Of a DNA stretch of 64,000 nt, positions 54,646-64,000 are shown one piece after another. Numbering within the stretch: the stretch's first letter is position 1; every line of letters begins with the position of its first letter. The position numbers and the translations under genes are program-made. The stretch covers positions 62,001 to 126,000 of the forward strand of contig NZ_MTPX02000041.1 in assembly GCF_002154335.2 (NCBI RefSeq), given 5' to 3'. Origin of the DNA: Actinomyces ruminis. Lineage in GTDB: Bacteria; Actinomycetota; Actinomycetes; Actinomycetales; Actinomycetaceae. The notes below the pieces were generated by a model. It did no database searches. It saw only the letters and a list, made by a program, of their open reading frames with translations, and was not told the DNA's origin.

Positions 54646-55136
54646 GTGCTGAGACCACCGTCGACATCGACGCGCTGGACGAGGACAACGCCCCCGCCAG
54701 CTACACCACCGAATCCACCCCCACCGAGGGACGCGGCCAGTCCATCACCGCCCCCGGCATGGGGCTCGGCCGCCGCAAGGAGGCCGTCGCCCGCGTCCGC
54801 CTCATCCCCGGCACCGGCCAGTGGAAGATCAACGGCCGCACCCTGGAGGACTACTTCCCCAACAAGCTGCACCAGCAGCTGGTGCGCGCCCCCTTCACCA
54901 TTCTCGAGCTCGAGGGCCGCTTCGACGTCATCGCCCGCATCAACGGCGGCGGCATCTCCGGCCAGGCCGGCGCCCTGCGCCTGGGCATTGCCCGCGCCCT
55001 GAACGAGATCGACCGTGAGGCCAACCGCCCGGCCCTGAAGAAGGCCGGCTTCCTCACCCGCGACGCTCGCATCGTGGAGCGCAAGAAGGCCGGTCTGCAC
55101 AAGGCCCGCCGCGCCCCGCAGTACTCCAAGCGCTGA
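54646..55136 (+). CDS. rpsI: 30S ribosomal protein S9 (frameshift after the start codon)
   Basis: S9 contacts the P-site tRNA through its C-terminal Lys-Arg. The core [40 protein letters not shown] and ending APQYSKR is intact. The start GTG 54646 behind AAAGGAC is out of frame. A G missing at 54648 (GTG-GCT) restores [20 protein letters not shown] and the acidic N-terminal extension, making about 163 residues. The gap from rplM is 40 bp. Confidence 0.95.
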
Positions 55137-55182
55137 CCGCGGCGGCGTCCTCCTACGGACGCGCCGAAGCGCAGATTTCGCA

Positions 55183-55218
55183 CCGGTGGCCGTCTTCCCT
55201 CGGGGAGGCGGCCACCGG
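55183..55218 (+). terminator. Terminator after rpsI
   Basis: CCGGTGGCCG (55183-55192) pairs with CGGCCACCGG (55209-55218), 46 bp after the rpsI stop. It lies just before glmM and so separates it from the ribosomal pair. Confidence 0.75.
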
Positions 55219-55267
55219 ATTGCGTTCCGCGTGGAATGATGGGGCCGTCTACCCACAGGAGGATCCC

Positions 55268-56625
55268 ATGTCACGACTCTTCGGCACCGACGGCGTCCGC
55301 GGACTCGCCAACGAACTGCTCACCCCTGATCTCGCAGTCAGCCTCGGCCGGGCCGCGGCCAGCGTCCTGGCCGGCACCGACGACTCCACCCACCGGCTGG
55401 GCCGCCGCCCGCGCGCCGTCGTGGGCCGCGACACCCGCGCCAGCGGCGAGTTCCTCGACCATGCCATCAGCGCTGGCCTAGCTGCCTCCGGCATGGACGT
55501 CACCCGCGTCGGCGTGCTGCCCACCCCCGCCATCGCGCACCTGACCGCCAGCCAGGACGTCAGCCTCGGCGTGGTCATCTCCGCCTCCCACAACCCCTTC
55601 CCGGACAACGGCATCAAGTTCTTCGCCCGCGGCGGCTACAAGCTCGAGGACGCGGTGGAGGACCGCATCGAGGCGGCCCTGAGCGAGGATTTGCCCCGCC
55701 CCACCGGCGCCGACGTGGGCCGGGTCATCAAGGGTGAGACGGTCGCCGACCAGACCTACATCAACCACCTGGTGGACTCCGTGGCCACCGACCTGTCCGG
55801 CCTGCGCATCGTGGTGGACGCCTCCAACGGCGCCGCCAGCAACGTAGGCCCCGCCGCCCTGCGCTCCGCCGGCGCCGAGGTGATCGCCATCAACGCCTCC
55901 CCGGACGGGCTGAACATCAACGCCGACTGCGGCTCCACCCACCCCGAGCAGCTGCAGGCATACGTGCGCAGCGTCGGTGCGGACATGGGCGTGGCCTACG
56001 ACGCGATGCCGACCGCTGCATGGCCGTGGACGCCGACGGCAACCTGGTGGACGGCGACCAGATCATGGGCCTGCTGGCCGTGGGCATGAAGGCCGACGGC
56101 ACGCTCGGCTCCGACACGCTCGTGGTCACCGTGATGAGCAACCTGGGTCTGATCCTGGCCATGCGTGAGCACGGCATCCGCACCGTACAGACCGGCGTGG
56201 GCGACCGCTACGTGCTGGAGAAGATGCTGCAGGGCGGCTACACCCTCGGGGGTGAGCAGTCCGGGCACGTGATCGACACCATCCACGCCACCACCGGCGA
56301 CGGCGTGCTCACCTCCCTACGCGTGGCCGCCCGTATGAAGCGCACCGGCAAGTCCCTGGCCGAGCTGGCCAGCATCGTGCAGCGCCTGCCACAGACCCTC
56401 ATCAACGTCCGCGGTGTAGACAAGTCCGCCGCCGGCACCAACAAGGCGGTGCAGGACGCCGTCGCCGACGCCGAGAAGCAGCTGGGAGAGACCGGTCGCG
56501 TGCTGCTGCGCCCCTCGGGCACCGAGCCGCTGGTGCGCGTGATGGTCGAGGCCGCCAGCCAGGAGGAGTCCGACCGCGTGGCCGCCGGCCTGGCCGCCGT
56601 CGTCAAGGAGAACCTCGCGCTGTGA
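55268..56625 (+). CDS. glmM: Phosphoglucosamine mutase (one frameshift)
   Basis: GlmM turns glucosamine-6-phosphate into glucosamine-1-phosphate for UDP-GlcNAc and wall synthesis. ATG 55268 has AGGAGG upstream. It begins [20 protein letters not shown] and has the phosphoserine loop [16 protein letters not shown] (catalytic Ser107). A G lost at 56003 (GAC-GGC) breaks the metal loop; repair gives [20 protein letters not shown]. The sugar-binding GGEQSGHVI and phosphate-binding [15 protein letters not shown] follow. Repaired length is about 452 residues. Confidence 0.96.
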
Positions 56626-56630
56626 AAGTG

Positions 56631-56660
56631 CGGCCCGGGCTGCTGCAGCAGCCCGGGCCG
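56631..56660. terminator. 30-bp perfect palindrome, terminator of glmM
   Basis: CGGCCCGGGCTGCTG (56631-56645) is the exact reverse complement of CAGCAGCCCGGGCCG (56646-56660). It starts 6 bp after the glmM stop. Confidence 0.78.
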
Positions 56661-56683
56661 CCTGACGTACGACTTCTTGCCAC

Positions 56684-56744
56684 ACGTACGCGTTTTGGAG
56701 GTTTCCCCGCGCTAAAACGTCGGAAAGCTCCAAAACGCGTACGT
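56684..56744. repeat. ACGTACGCGTTTTGGAG inverted pair, location 2
   Basis: ACGTACGCGTTTTGGAG (56684-56700) and CTCCAAAACGCGTACGT (56728-56744) are exact complements and identical to the arms at 45016-45076. The loops differ except for TCCCCG and GTCGGAAAG. It lies between convergent glmM and pntB. Confidence 0.85.
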
Positions 56745-56789
56745 GAGAGGCATATGGAGGGCCAGGGCCCCGTCGCCGACAGTTTCGGC

Positions 56790-56811
56790 GGAGGGCTTGC
56801 CCCGGCCCTCC
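56790..56811 (-). terminator. Small hairpin after pntB
   Basis: GGAGGGC (56790-56796) and GCCCTCC (56805-56811) form a 7-bp stem with an 8-nt loop, 3 bp after the pntB stop on the minus strand. Confidence 0.5.
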
Positions 56812-56814
56812 AGC

Positions 56815-58329
56815 TCACTCCATGGCGCGGATGACCGCCTCCACGGTCTCCTTGGCATCGCCGAACAGCATGGAGGTGTTGTCCTTGAAGAACAGCGGGT
56901 TCTGCACACCGGCGTAGCCGGTCGCCATGGAACGCTTGAACACCACGACCTGCGCGGCGTCCCACACTCTCAGCACCGGCATGCCGGCGATGGGGGAGCC
57001 GGGCTCCTCCGCGGCGGGATTGACCGTGTCATTCGCACCAATGACCAGCACCACGTCGACGTCGGAGAAACTGTCGTTGACCTCCTCCATCTCCAGCACC
57101 AGGTCATAGGGGACCTTGGCCTCGGCCAGCAGCACGTTCATGTGCCCGGGCAGGCGACCGGCCACGGGGTGGATGCCGAAGGTGACGTCCACGCCCTCGC
57201 CGCGCAGCATCTCGGTGAGCGTGGCCACCGGGTACTGGGCGTGGGCCACGGCCATGCCGTACCCGGGGGTGATGACCACGCGCTTGGCGTCCTGCAGCGC
57301 GCGGGCCACGGCGCCGACGTCGGTCTGGTGGAAGGTGCCCTCCTCGCCCTCAGCGGGGGCCGCCACCGCGCCCTCGGTGCCGTAGCCGCCCAGCAGCACG
57401 GAGACGAAGGACCGGTTCATGGCCTGGCACATCAGGTATGACAGGTAGGCGCCAGAAGAGCCCACCAACGCGCCGGTGATGATGAGCAGGTCGTTGTTGA
57501 CCATGAAGCCGGTGAAGGCCGAAGCCCACCCGGAGTAGGAGTTCATGATGGACACGACCACGGGCATGTCGCCGCCGCCGATCGCCATCACCAGGTGTGC
57601 GCCCAGGGCCAGGCCGATAACCGTCATCACCGCCAGGCACGCCCAGGCCGCCGTCGAGCCGGCCGGAAGCACGATGAACGCGACCATCAGCACCAGACTG
57701 GCCAGCAGCGCGGCGAGATTGAGCTTATTGCGACCTGGCAGGGTGATGGGGCGGCCCGGCACCCGTCCGGCCAGCTTTAGCGCCGCCAGCACCGAGCCGG
57801 TGAAGGTCACCGCGCCCACGAATACGCCGAGGAACACCTCGCCCAGGTGGAATCCTCCCAGCAGCTCCGACATCGCATCGGGGGAGGAGTAGGAGCTGTA
57901 GCCCACGAGCACGGCGGCCAGGCCCACTAGCCCGTTGAGGACTGCGATTAGCTGCGGCATGCCGGTCATGGCGACTCGTCCGGCCAGCACCATGCCGATC
58001 ACCGCACCGATCCCCAGGGCCAGGGCGATCAGGATCGCGGTTGTGACTACCCCCTGGCCGGGGTCGGAGGTAAGTGCCAGGCCGATGGCGGCCGCGATGG
58101 CGATCCCCATGCCGACGGCGCCGGCAATGTTCCCAGCCACCGCCGTCTCGTGCCGGGATAGTCCGGCTGCGGCCAGGATGAACAGCACTGCCGCCGCAAT
58201 GTAGGCCAGGGCCACTGGCGAGGGCAGGGTCAGGCCGACGGCGTCGGCGGAGGCCACAGGGGACACGGCGGGCGCCGCCGCGGGGGATACGGACCAAACG
58301 GACAGGGGGAAAACGGCTGCGCAAAGCAT
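56815..58329 (-). CDS. pntB: NAD(P) transhydrogenase subunit beta
   Basis: PntB with PntA uses the proton gradient to reduce NADP with NADH. The 504-residue protein has about nine membrane helices and then the NADP-binding domain III with [40 protein letters not shown] and [20 protein letters not shown], ending [23 protein letters not shown] 58329 is preceded by AAGGAG. The N-terminus has an extra 35-residue Ala/Pro/Ser-rich, signal-like stretch before the usual first helix. It lies 4 bp after pntA. Confidence 0.95.
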   Translation of the reverse strand: MLCAAVFPLSVWSVSPAAAPAVSPVASADAVGLTLPSPVALAYIAAAVLFILAAAGLSRHETAVAGNIAGAVGMGIAIAAAIGLALTSDPGQGVVTTAILIALALGIGAVIGMVLAGRVAMTGMPQLIAVLNGLVGLAAVLVGYSSYSSPDAMSELLGGFHLGEVFLGVFVGAVTFTGSVLAALKLAGRVPGRPITLPGRNKLNLAALLASLVLMVAFIVLPAGSTAAWACLAVMTVIGLALGAHLVMAIGGGDMPVVVSIMNSYSGWASAFTGFMVNNDLLIITGALVGSSGAYLSYLMCQAMNRSFVSVLLGGYGTEGAVAAPAEGEEGTFHQTDVGAVARALQDAKRVVITPGYGMAVAHAQYPVATLTEMLRGEGVDVTFGIHPVAGRLPGHMNVLLAEAKVPYDLVLEMEEVNDSFSDVDVVLVIGANDTVNPAAEEPGSPIAGMPVLRVWDAAQVVVFKRSMATGYAGVQNPLFFKDNTSMLFGDAKETVEAVIRAME

Positions 58330-58333
58330 GCCC

Positions 58334-59896
58334 TCACTCCTTCCTGAACATGGCGAGCATGCGGTGAGTGACCGCGAAGCCACCGAAGACGTTGATGGAT
58401 GCGAGCATGATCGCGATGAAGGCGACGGCGCTGATCGTCGGGTTGGCGTTGCCGACCTGGGAGATGGCGCCGAGCAGGATGATGCCGGAGATCGCATTCG
58501 TCACCGACATCAGCGGGGTGTGCAGCGCCGGGGTCACGTTGGAGATGACGTGGAAGCCGAGGATGATCGCCAGGGCCAGCACGATGTAGTGGCTGGTGGC
58601 GGCCGCGGGCGTGACCAGCACCAGCACGGCGACGGCGACGGCGGCAAGCGCGATCCCTACCGTCATGCGGCGGCGTGAGCGGGCCTGAGCGGCGGCCTGT
58701 GCCTCAGCCTCAGCGGCCGCATCCGCCTCGGAGGGCAGGGCCGAAGAGGCAGCGGCAGTGGCCTTGGGGACGGCCGAGACCGCCACGGGCGGCGGCGGCC
58801 ACAGCAGCTCGCCGGCCTGGCACACGGTGATGGCCCGCACCACCTGGTCGTCCAGATCCAAGGCCAGATTGCCGTCCTTATCTGGGGTGACCAGGGTGAG
58901 CAGGTTGAGGATATTGCGGCCATACAGCTGGGAGGCCTGGGCGGGCAGGCGCTCGGCCAGGTCGGTATAGCCGACGATGGTGACGCCGCCGGGGGTGGTG
59001 ACGACCTCGCCGGGCACGGTCAGCTCGGTGTTGCCGCCATTGGCGGCCGCCATGTCCACGATCACCGAGCCGGGTCGCATGGCCTCGACGGCGGCCCGGT
59101 CCAGCAGCAGCGGGGCGCGGCGGCCGGGGATGTTCGCCGTCGTAATCACGATGTCCGCGGCGGCGGACTGCTCCGCGTACAGCGCGTTCGCGAGGGCCGC
59201 CTGGTCGGCGCTCATCTCCTTGGCGTAGCCGTCGTCGGAGACCTCCTGGGCGGTGGGCACGGGCACGAACTCGGCGCCCACCGACTTGACCTGGTCGGCC
59301 ACTTCCGGGCGCACATCGGTGCCCTTGACGACGGCACCCAGTGAGTAGGCGGTGCCGATTGCCGCCAGGCCCGCCACTCCGGCGCCGATCACGTACACCG
59401 AGGCGGGCGGGAACTTGCCGGCCGCGGTCACCTGGCCGTTGAGCAACCGGCCGAAGTGCGCGGCGGCCTCGATGACGGCCCGGTATCCGGCCAGGTTCGC
59501 CTGAGAGGAGAGCACGTCCATGCTCTGGGCCCGGGAGATGCGCGGCACGGTGTCGATCGCCAGGGCGGTCAGGGAGCGATCCTGCAGGCTTTGGACGAGC
59601 TCGGGGTGGCGGGCGGGGTCGAGTCGACCGATGAGGGTGGCGCCGGGGTGCATGAGGTCGAGTTCGGCGTCGTCGGGTGCGTAGGCGGTGACGACGACGT
59701 TGCAGCCCCAGGTCTCGGCGCGGTCGGCGAGCTCGGCGCCGGCCTCCTCATAGGCGGCGTCGGGGAACTGGGCCGGCGCCCCGGCTCCGTGTTGGACGAC
59801 GACCTCGTAGCCCAGACGGATCAACTGCTCCACCGTCTGCGGCGTGGCCGCGGTCATGGAACGATCCGGAGGCTGACAGGGGATTCCAAGACGCAT
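58334..59896 (-). CDS. pntA: NAD(P) transhydrogenase subunit alpha (fused alpha1-alpha2)
   Basis: PntA carries the NAD-binding domain I and part of the membrane domain. The 520-residue protein starts [20 protein letters not shown] and shows [20 protein letters not shown], the nucleotide fold [20 protein letters not shown] and [21 protein letters not shown] Pro/Ala-rich linker is followed by three to four helices ([55 protein letters not shown]). Many actinobacteria split this into pntAA and pntAB; here it is one frame. AAAGGAG precedes ATG 59896. Confidence 0.95.
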   Translation of the reverse strand: MRLGIPCQPPDRSMTAATPQTVEQLIRLGYEVVVQHGAGAPAQFPDAAYEEAGAELADRAETWGCNVVVTAYAPDDAELDLMHPGATLIGRLDPARHPELVQSLQDRSLTALAIDTVPRISRAQSMDVLSSQANLAGYRAVIEAAAHFGRLLNGQVTAAGKFPPASVYVIGAGVAGLAAIGTAYSLGAVVKGTDVRPEVADQVKSVGAEFVPVPTAQEVSDDGYAKEMSADQAALANALYAEQSAAADIVITTANIPGRRAPLLLDRAAVEAMRPGSVIVDMAAANGGNTELTVPGEVVTTPGGVTIVGYTDLAERLPAQASQLYGRNILNLLTLVTPDKDGNLALDLDDQVVRAITVCQAGELLWPPPPVAVSAVPKATAAASSALPSEADAAAEAEAQAAAQARSRRRMTVGIALAAVAVAVLVLVTPAAATSHYIVLALAIILGFHVISNVTPALHTPLMSVTNAISGIILLGAISQVGNANPTISAVAFIAIMLASINVFGGFAVTHRMLAMFRKE

Positions 59897-60162
59897 TGAA
59901 ACTCCTTTCAGCGGGCGCGCCCGGTGCCGCGGCGGCGGCCGCGGGTTGGGAAGACGGACACGCGCGGTGACTCAGGTAACGGTAGAACGCGTCCGGGCAT
60001 GTGTCACACGGCGTCTCACCGCCGAACGGTTCGGCAAGGCTGCTGCGGCTCTGCTACGCTCCAAAATAACGGGATGGATACGGCGGTGGGTTTCGCGGCC
60101 GGTCTGAATCTCGCCGAGCCCTAGTCCGTGTCCTGGCCGCTCAGACATGCGAAGGAGTTGAC
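59897..60162. promoter_or_regulatory. Divergent promoter region between pntA and the PH-protein operon
   Basis: No gene. A possible plus-strand -10 TACGCT near 60055 (preceded by TGC) has a weak TTCGGC about 19 bp upstream. This 266-bp spacer must also hold the pntAB promoter. Confidence 0.35.
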
Positions 60163-61449
60163 ATGCCGGCACTCGCTGATCGCCACCCGTATGGCCCTCA
60201 CGGCGACGCCCCCGAGGCCGGTGTGTCGGCGCAGGTCCCGGAGTCGCTGGTGCGCAAACCGGGCGTGTCGACCTGCGTCGGTGGCGCACTGATCGCCTCG
60301 GTGGGCATCTTTATCGCTGTGGTGGGTATCCGGATGGCTCCGGATCCGGACATGGAGATTCGTTACGTCTGGCTGGCCTTCTGGCTGGGTGTTGCGTTGA
60401 TGTTGCTCTGCGCGGGCCTCACGTTGGCTGTGCGACGCACGGTTTTCGACGCCAGTGGCATCCATTCCCGCGGTCTGATCAGGCGCGTGGACCTGCCCTG
60501 GCCGGATACGCGCGCCGCCTTTGTTGTGGACGTGCATGAGTCCAGTCGCGACAGGGGCAGGGGCAGGCGCTCCAGGCGGCGGGAGGTGACCCTGACCGTC
60601 CAGGTCATGACGCCGGAGCGAACGGTGACGTTGGCGATGCCGCGCATCCTGTCCGCGGACGTGGACAGGGAGACGGTTCTGCGTGCGCGTCTAGAGGCGG
60701 ACTTGGATGAGATCTGGGGTTGGGCGCTCACGCGCGGCTATGCGCACGAGCGGGTGCCCGGTGGGCACGCGCCTGGGCGTTCGGGGCAAGACCCCCAAAG
60801 GGTGTCATACGGCGGCCTGCCCGCAGATCAGACACTGTTGGCCCAAGAACCGTTGGTACTCAAATGGCGGCCGGATGCGAGATCGGCGGCGTTCATAGGC
60901 GCCTCGATCGGCTTCATGCTGGCGGGCGGCCTCGGGATTGTGCACGCGCTGCGAGCCGCTGACGACCTGGCGTCTGCCAGCGTCGAATCGGTAGTCGTAG
61001 CGGTTTCATGCGCGGTGGTCGGCGTCGCGCTCCTCTTCCTGATCGGCGAATGCGCCAACCTGCGTTCGCGGTTGACCATCTCGCGCGACGGGCTGGCATG
61101 GACGGGGCTGTGGCATGCCCGACAACTGGCGTGGCCGCGGTCGCGCTCGTGCATCTTCGTCCACTCCCGCAGGCGCTCCGGACGCACCACGGCCACGGTG
61201 CGCGTATTGGCGCCCGACGGAAGGACGCTGGCCGTGCCCGGGCTGACTTGGCGTTCGAAGCACGACCGTCAGGCGCTGCTGCCGGCGGCGACGGCGGCGC
61301 ACTCCATCTGGCAGTGGGGCGCCTCCCGGGGCGCTGCCCGCGACAACGGCGAGTACTACATCGCCGCTGACGCGGACACCGAACGCAGCCGAGTCGACGC
61401 CGCGCGGAGGATCGACTACCTGCTCGCACACTCCCAGGAGCCGCGATGA
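60163..61449 (+). CDS. PH-domain membrane protein, tandem copy 1
   Basis: Function unknown. The 428-residue protein is built twice over. Helices STCVGGALIASVGIFIAVVG and WLAFWLGVALMLLCAGLTLA lead to a bacterial PH-like domain (RRTVFDASGIHSRGLIRRVD, LPWPDTRAAFVV). After a linker come two more helices (AFIGASIGFMLAGGLGIVHA, VVVAVSCAVVGVALLFLIGE) and a second such domain (RLTISRDGLAWTGLWHARQL, AWPRSRSCIFVHSRRRSGRT). The layout recalls the bPH families common in actinobacterial membranes. ATG 60163 has GAAGGAG upstream. It overlaps the next gene by 4 bp. Confidence 0.75.
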   Translation: MPALADRHPYGPHGDAPEAGVSAQVPESLVRKPGVSTCVGGALIASVGIFIAVVGIRMAPDPDMEIRYVWLAFWLGVALMLLCAGLTLAVRRTVFDASGIHSRGLIRRVDLPWPDTRAAFVVDVHESSRDRGRGRRSRRREVTLTVQVMTPERTVTLAMPRILSADVDRETVLRARLEADLDEIWGWALTRGYAHERVPGGHAPGRSGQDPQRVSYGGLPADQTLLAQEPLVLKWRPDARSAAFIGASIGFMLAGGLGIVHALRAADDLASASVESVVVAVSCAVVGVALLFLIGECANLRSRLTISRDGLAWTGLWHARQLAWPRSRSCIFVHSRRRSGRTTATVRVLAPDGRTLAVPGLTWRSKHDRQALLPAATAAHSIWQWGASRGAARDNGEYYIAADADTERSRVDAARRIDYLLAHSQEPR

Positions 61450-62710
61450 CAGGGGTACGACGGCGGGGCGCCGAGTCCTTGGTTCGCCGACCGAGCCCCT
61501 TCACCTACGTTTTCGGCGGCTTCCTCGCGTTGGTGGGGGTCATGTTTCTGGCCATCGGCTCCCAGCTACTCGCCTTTCGTGTGTCCATGCCGCCGTTCGC
61601 CGTGGCGGTCGGCCTGGCCGTGGCATTGCTGTTGATCGGTGGCGGCCTGGTACCACCGCTCAGACTTCGCACGGTCTTCGACGCCGCCGGCATTCACTCC
61701 CGCGGTGTGCTGCGCACGGTCCACCTGCCCTGGCCCGACTCCCGCACCGCCTTTACCATCAACGTCTCCGAACGGGTCAGAACCGAGAGCGGGCGCACGA
61801 CGGACGTGCTGACCGCCACGGTTGCCCTGGCCACGCCCCAAGGCAACGTAACCCTGGCGGCGCCCCGCATTGCCGCCATGAACCCCAATGGGCTGCGCTC
61901 GCGACTGGAAGCGGAGGTCGATGAGATCTGGGCGTGGGCGCAGGCACGCGGCTACACGCATGGCGTCGACGCCGCGCCAGTCATGTCGATATCACCGCAG
62001 CCACCGTCCGCGCCGGGGAACACCTGTGGGTACGACGCCCCATCCCAGGCGCGTGCAGATGGGCTTTCGCCCGAGGACACGGTCCTGCTGTCTCGTGACC
62101 TCCTGGTCTTCAAGCCGGCGAGAAGTGCTATCCGGCCGGCGATCATTCTTTGCGCCGTATGTTTGGCCCTGGCGGGAGGGCTGCGTCTGCTCACGGTTCT
62201 GGGGCCGCGCTTTCTTCCAGCGCTGTCCGGGCGTTTTCCGGACTCCGGGGCCTTCGCCGGGGTGCCCGTACTGCTGCTGATCTATGTGGCCGGTTACCTC
62301 CTGTTCTCCGTCTTGCGGATCATGAGCACCCGGCTGACCATGTCGCCCGAGGGACTGGTATGGCAAGACAGCTGGCGCACTAGACGGCTGACCTGGCCGC
62401 AGTCGCGCTCGTGCATATTCGTGCTGGCGTCCCACGAATCGGCGCGCACCACGCGTCTCTGCGCCTGCTCACACCCGACGGCGAGGCGCTGCGCGTACCG
62501 GGACTGCACTGGGCATCCCGGGACGAGCGTCAGGCGCTGCTGGCGGCCGAAGCGATGGCGCAGGCGATCTGGGAGTGGGGCGCTTCCCGGGGCGCGGCCC
62601 GCGACGACGGCCTCTACCGCCCTGCCGCTGACGCCGAGGTGGAGCAGCAGCGCCTCGCCACCGCCCAGCGCATCGCGCATCTGCAGGCGCATCCCCAGGA
62701 GCAGCAATGA
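61446..62710 (+). CDS. PH-domain membrane protein, tandem copy 2 (one frameshift)
   Basis: A paralogue of its neighbours with the same helices-PH-helices-PH layout (FTYVFGGFLALVGVMFLAIG; LRTVFDAAGIHSRGVLRTVH; ILCAVCLALAGGLRLLTVLG; RLTMSPEGLVWQDSWRTRRL). The frame breaks near 62453. One G lost (ACG-GCG) restores RTTASLRLLTPDGEALRVPG, matching RTTATVRVLAPDGRTLAVPG in copy 1, and the protein then ends at 62710 after about 421 residues. Without repair an unrelated reading of 300 residues would continue across copy 3. ATG 61446 follows CCCAGGAGCCGCG. Confidence 0.75.
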
Positions 62711-63996
62711 CTATTCCCCAGCAGGAGCCCCATGGTGGCTACGGCTGCGGTGCCGCGCCATACGGCGACGTACAGGCGACCGCCTCGGCGCCGTTCCAGG
62801 GCCGGGAATCCCTAATACGCCGACCGGCTGCCTCCAGGATGCTTGCAGGCTTCGTCTTCCTGTGTGCCGGTCTTATGCTGCTGTACCTCGGCTACATGCT
62901 GCATGTCCTCGATCCCGCGTTGCCGGTCGCCGCGCCCCTGTGCGTGGTTGGGGCACTATCGCTGTTCCTCGGCATTGCGATGCTGCGACGCCGCACCGTA
63001 TTCGACGCCCGCGGTATACACTCCCGCGGCCTGCTGCGGACGGTGCACCTGCCTTGGCCCGACTCCCGCGCCGGATTCATCGTCGTCCTGGCCGCCGGCG
63101 AGCGGGGCTCGGTGCCCGTGGTCGAGGTAGGAACGGCAGGTCACAGGACCAGATTGTCCGCCCCGCGCGTGTCATCCCAAACGCGACTCGAGGCCGAGGT
63201 CGACGCCATCTGGGCCTGGGCGCTGACCCGCGGCTACGCCCGCGAGACCATGCCTGCTCTGCGTGCCCGGCAAAGCGCGGACCCACGTGCTGCGCAAGCC
63301 ATACCTTCCATGGGAGCGGTGCCACGCGCCCTGCCAGTCGACCAGACACTGCTTGCCCACGAGCCTCTAATCCTCAAAGACAAGCCGAACTGGCACGGTC
63401 TCATCCCCAACATCGTCATCCTCGTGTTCCTATGCATCCTGGCGCTGCCGGCCGTGCTCGGCCCGGAGCGGACGCCGCATGCATTTGCTGGAGTGTTCCG
63501 GGAGGACGGGACGCTGCGCCTGTCCGGCGGTTTTTGGATGCTGCTGGTCGTGGCCGTGGGCAGTCTCGTAAACAACCTGCACCATATTGTTCGGGCGCGC
63601 ACGACCATCTCCCGTGAGGGACTGGTACTGGCGGGGTGGCGAACCCGCCGGGTGGCGTGGCCGCCGTCGAGTTCGTACTTCTTCGTACGAAGCCGGCGCT
63701 ACTTCGGGCATACCGAGGCCTCCGCATGGCTGCTCGACCCTGCCGGACTAGCGCTGCGCGTGCCCGGCACGGCGCGTTTCTCTAAGCATGAGGATCAGGC
63801 CTTGCTGGCCGCTGCGGCCGCAGCACAAACCATCTGGGAGTGGGGCGTCTCCCGCGCAGTCGCCTACGACGACGGCGGCTACTCTCCGGTCCCCGACGAG
63901 GCGGTCGAACAGGAGCGCCGCGCCAACGGTCGAAGAATCGCCTACCTCACCTCCCGCGGAAGTCAGGCCTTGCGCAGCAGCACCCGGCTCATGTGA
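62707..63996 (+). CDS. PH-domain membrane protein, tandem copy 3
   Basis: The third paralogue, 429 residues and intact. It has helices MLAGFVFLCAGLMLLYLGYM and APLCVVGALSLFLGIAMLRR, then RRTVFDARGIHSRGLLRTVH and LPWPDSRAGFIVVL. A second helix pair (LIPNIVILVFLCILALPAVL; GFWMLLVVAVGSLVNNLHHI) leads to the closing domain RTTISREGLVLAGWRTRRVA. ATG 62707 overlaps copy 2 by 4 bp, with the same CCCAGGAGC ribosome site seen before copy 2. The window ends four bases after its stop, so the operon may continue. Confidence 0.76.
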   Translation: MTIPQQEPHGGYGCGAAPYGDVQATASAPFQGRESLIRRPAASRMLAGFVFLCAGLMLLYLGYMLHVLDPALPVAAPLCVVGALSLFLGIAMLRRRTVFDARGIHSRGLLRTVHLPWPDSRAGFIVVLAAGERGSVPVVEVGTAGHRTRLSAPRVSSQTRLEAEVDAIWAWALTRGYARETMPALRARQSADPRAAQAIPSMGAVPRALPVDQTLLAHEPLILKDKPNWHGLIPNIVILVFLCILALPAVLGPERTPHAFAGVFREDGTLRLSGGFWMLLVVAVGSLVNNLHHIVRARTTISREGLVLAGWRTRRVAWPPSSSYFFVRSRRYFGHTEASAWLLDPAGLALRVPGTARFSKHEDQALLAAAAAAQTIWEWGVSRAVAYDDGGYSPVPDEAVEQERRANGRRIAYLTSRGSQALRSSTRLM

Positions 63997-64000
63997 TGGT

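Noticed and set aside
61446-63617. A single 723-residue protein reading through the second and third PH-protein genes
   Set aside because: After 62453 its sequence no longer resembles the family and is Arg/Pro-rich. The homologous sequence continues in the neighbouring frame, so a one-base loss explains it.

Overview
This is a high-GC, Gram-positive actinobacterial chromosome segment, most like the Actinomycetaceae (Actinomyces or Schaalia). That placement rests on gene content and order (secE-nusG-rplKA, rplJL, rpoBC, rpsLG-fusA-tuf, S10, spc and alpha clusters), many GTG starts, Tat/lipobox lipoproteins, a zinc-ribbon S14 and an L17 with a long acidic tail. No 16S rRNA is present to fix the genus. 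The window holds most of the transcription and translation core plus several envelope genes.

Layout: 1-3.7 kb carries the end of aspC (minus strand), tRNA-Trp, secE, nusG, rplK and rplA. 3.8-13.6 kb is an accessory envelope island: a membrane Ser/Thr kinase with a propeller-like ectodomain, two paralogous OmpA-type lipoproteins, four small related lipoproteins and a DUF192 gene, with near-identical palindromes in three of its spacers. 13.7-23.1 kb carries an L10 leader with attenuator, rplJ, rplL, rpoB and rpoC. 23.2-27.0 kb has two unknown membrane proteins. 27.9-32.3 kb is rpsL-rpsG-fusA-tuf. After a 1.6 kb gene-poor, repeat-rich spacer comes the S10 operon (33.9-39.2 kb). It ends at a strong hairpin and is separated from the spc operon (40.6-44.9 kb) by 1.4 kb holding repeats and a probable Imm51 immunity gene. 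Then follow secY-adk-map, infA-rpmJ-rpsM-rpsK-rpoA-rplQ (no rpsD), ppgK (minus), truA, rplM-rpsI, glmM, pntB/pntA (minus) and three tandem paralogous PH-domain membrane proteins (60.2-64.0 kb).

The main caveat is that at least 23 single-base deletions interrupt reading frames, about one per 2.8 kb. They hit indispensable genes such as rpoB, rpoA, rpsC, rpsE, rpsM and rplD. All are losses of one base, 22 of them G or C and mostly inside short G/C runs, and in each case restoring one base gives the expected protein. I read them as consensus or sequencing errors and report each gene over its full repaired span.

The best candidates for something new are: (i) the kinase/OmpA/lipoprotein island with its shared palindromes; (ii) three families of intergenic arrays in which short motifs run first in one direction and then in the other; (iii) a palindromic mobile-looking element present in two spacers; (iv) ribosomal protein L17 fused to an extra C-terminal domain; and (v) the triplicated PH-domain membrane proteins.
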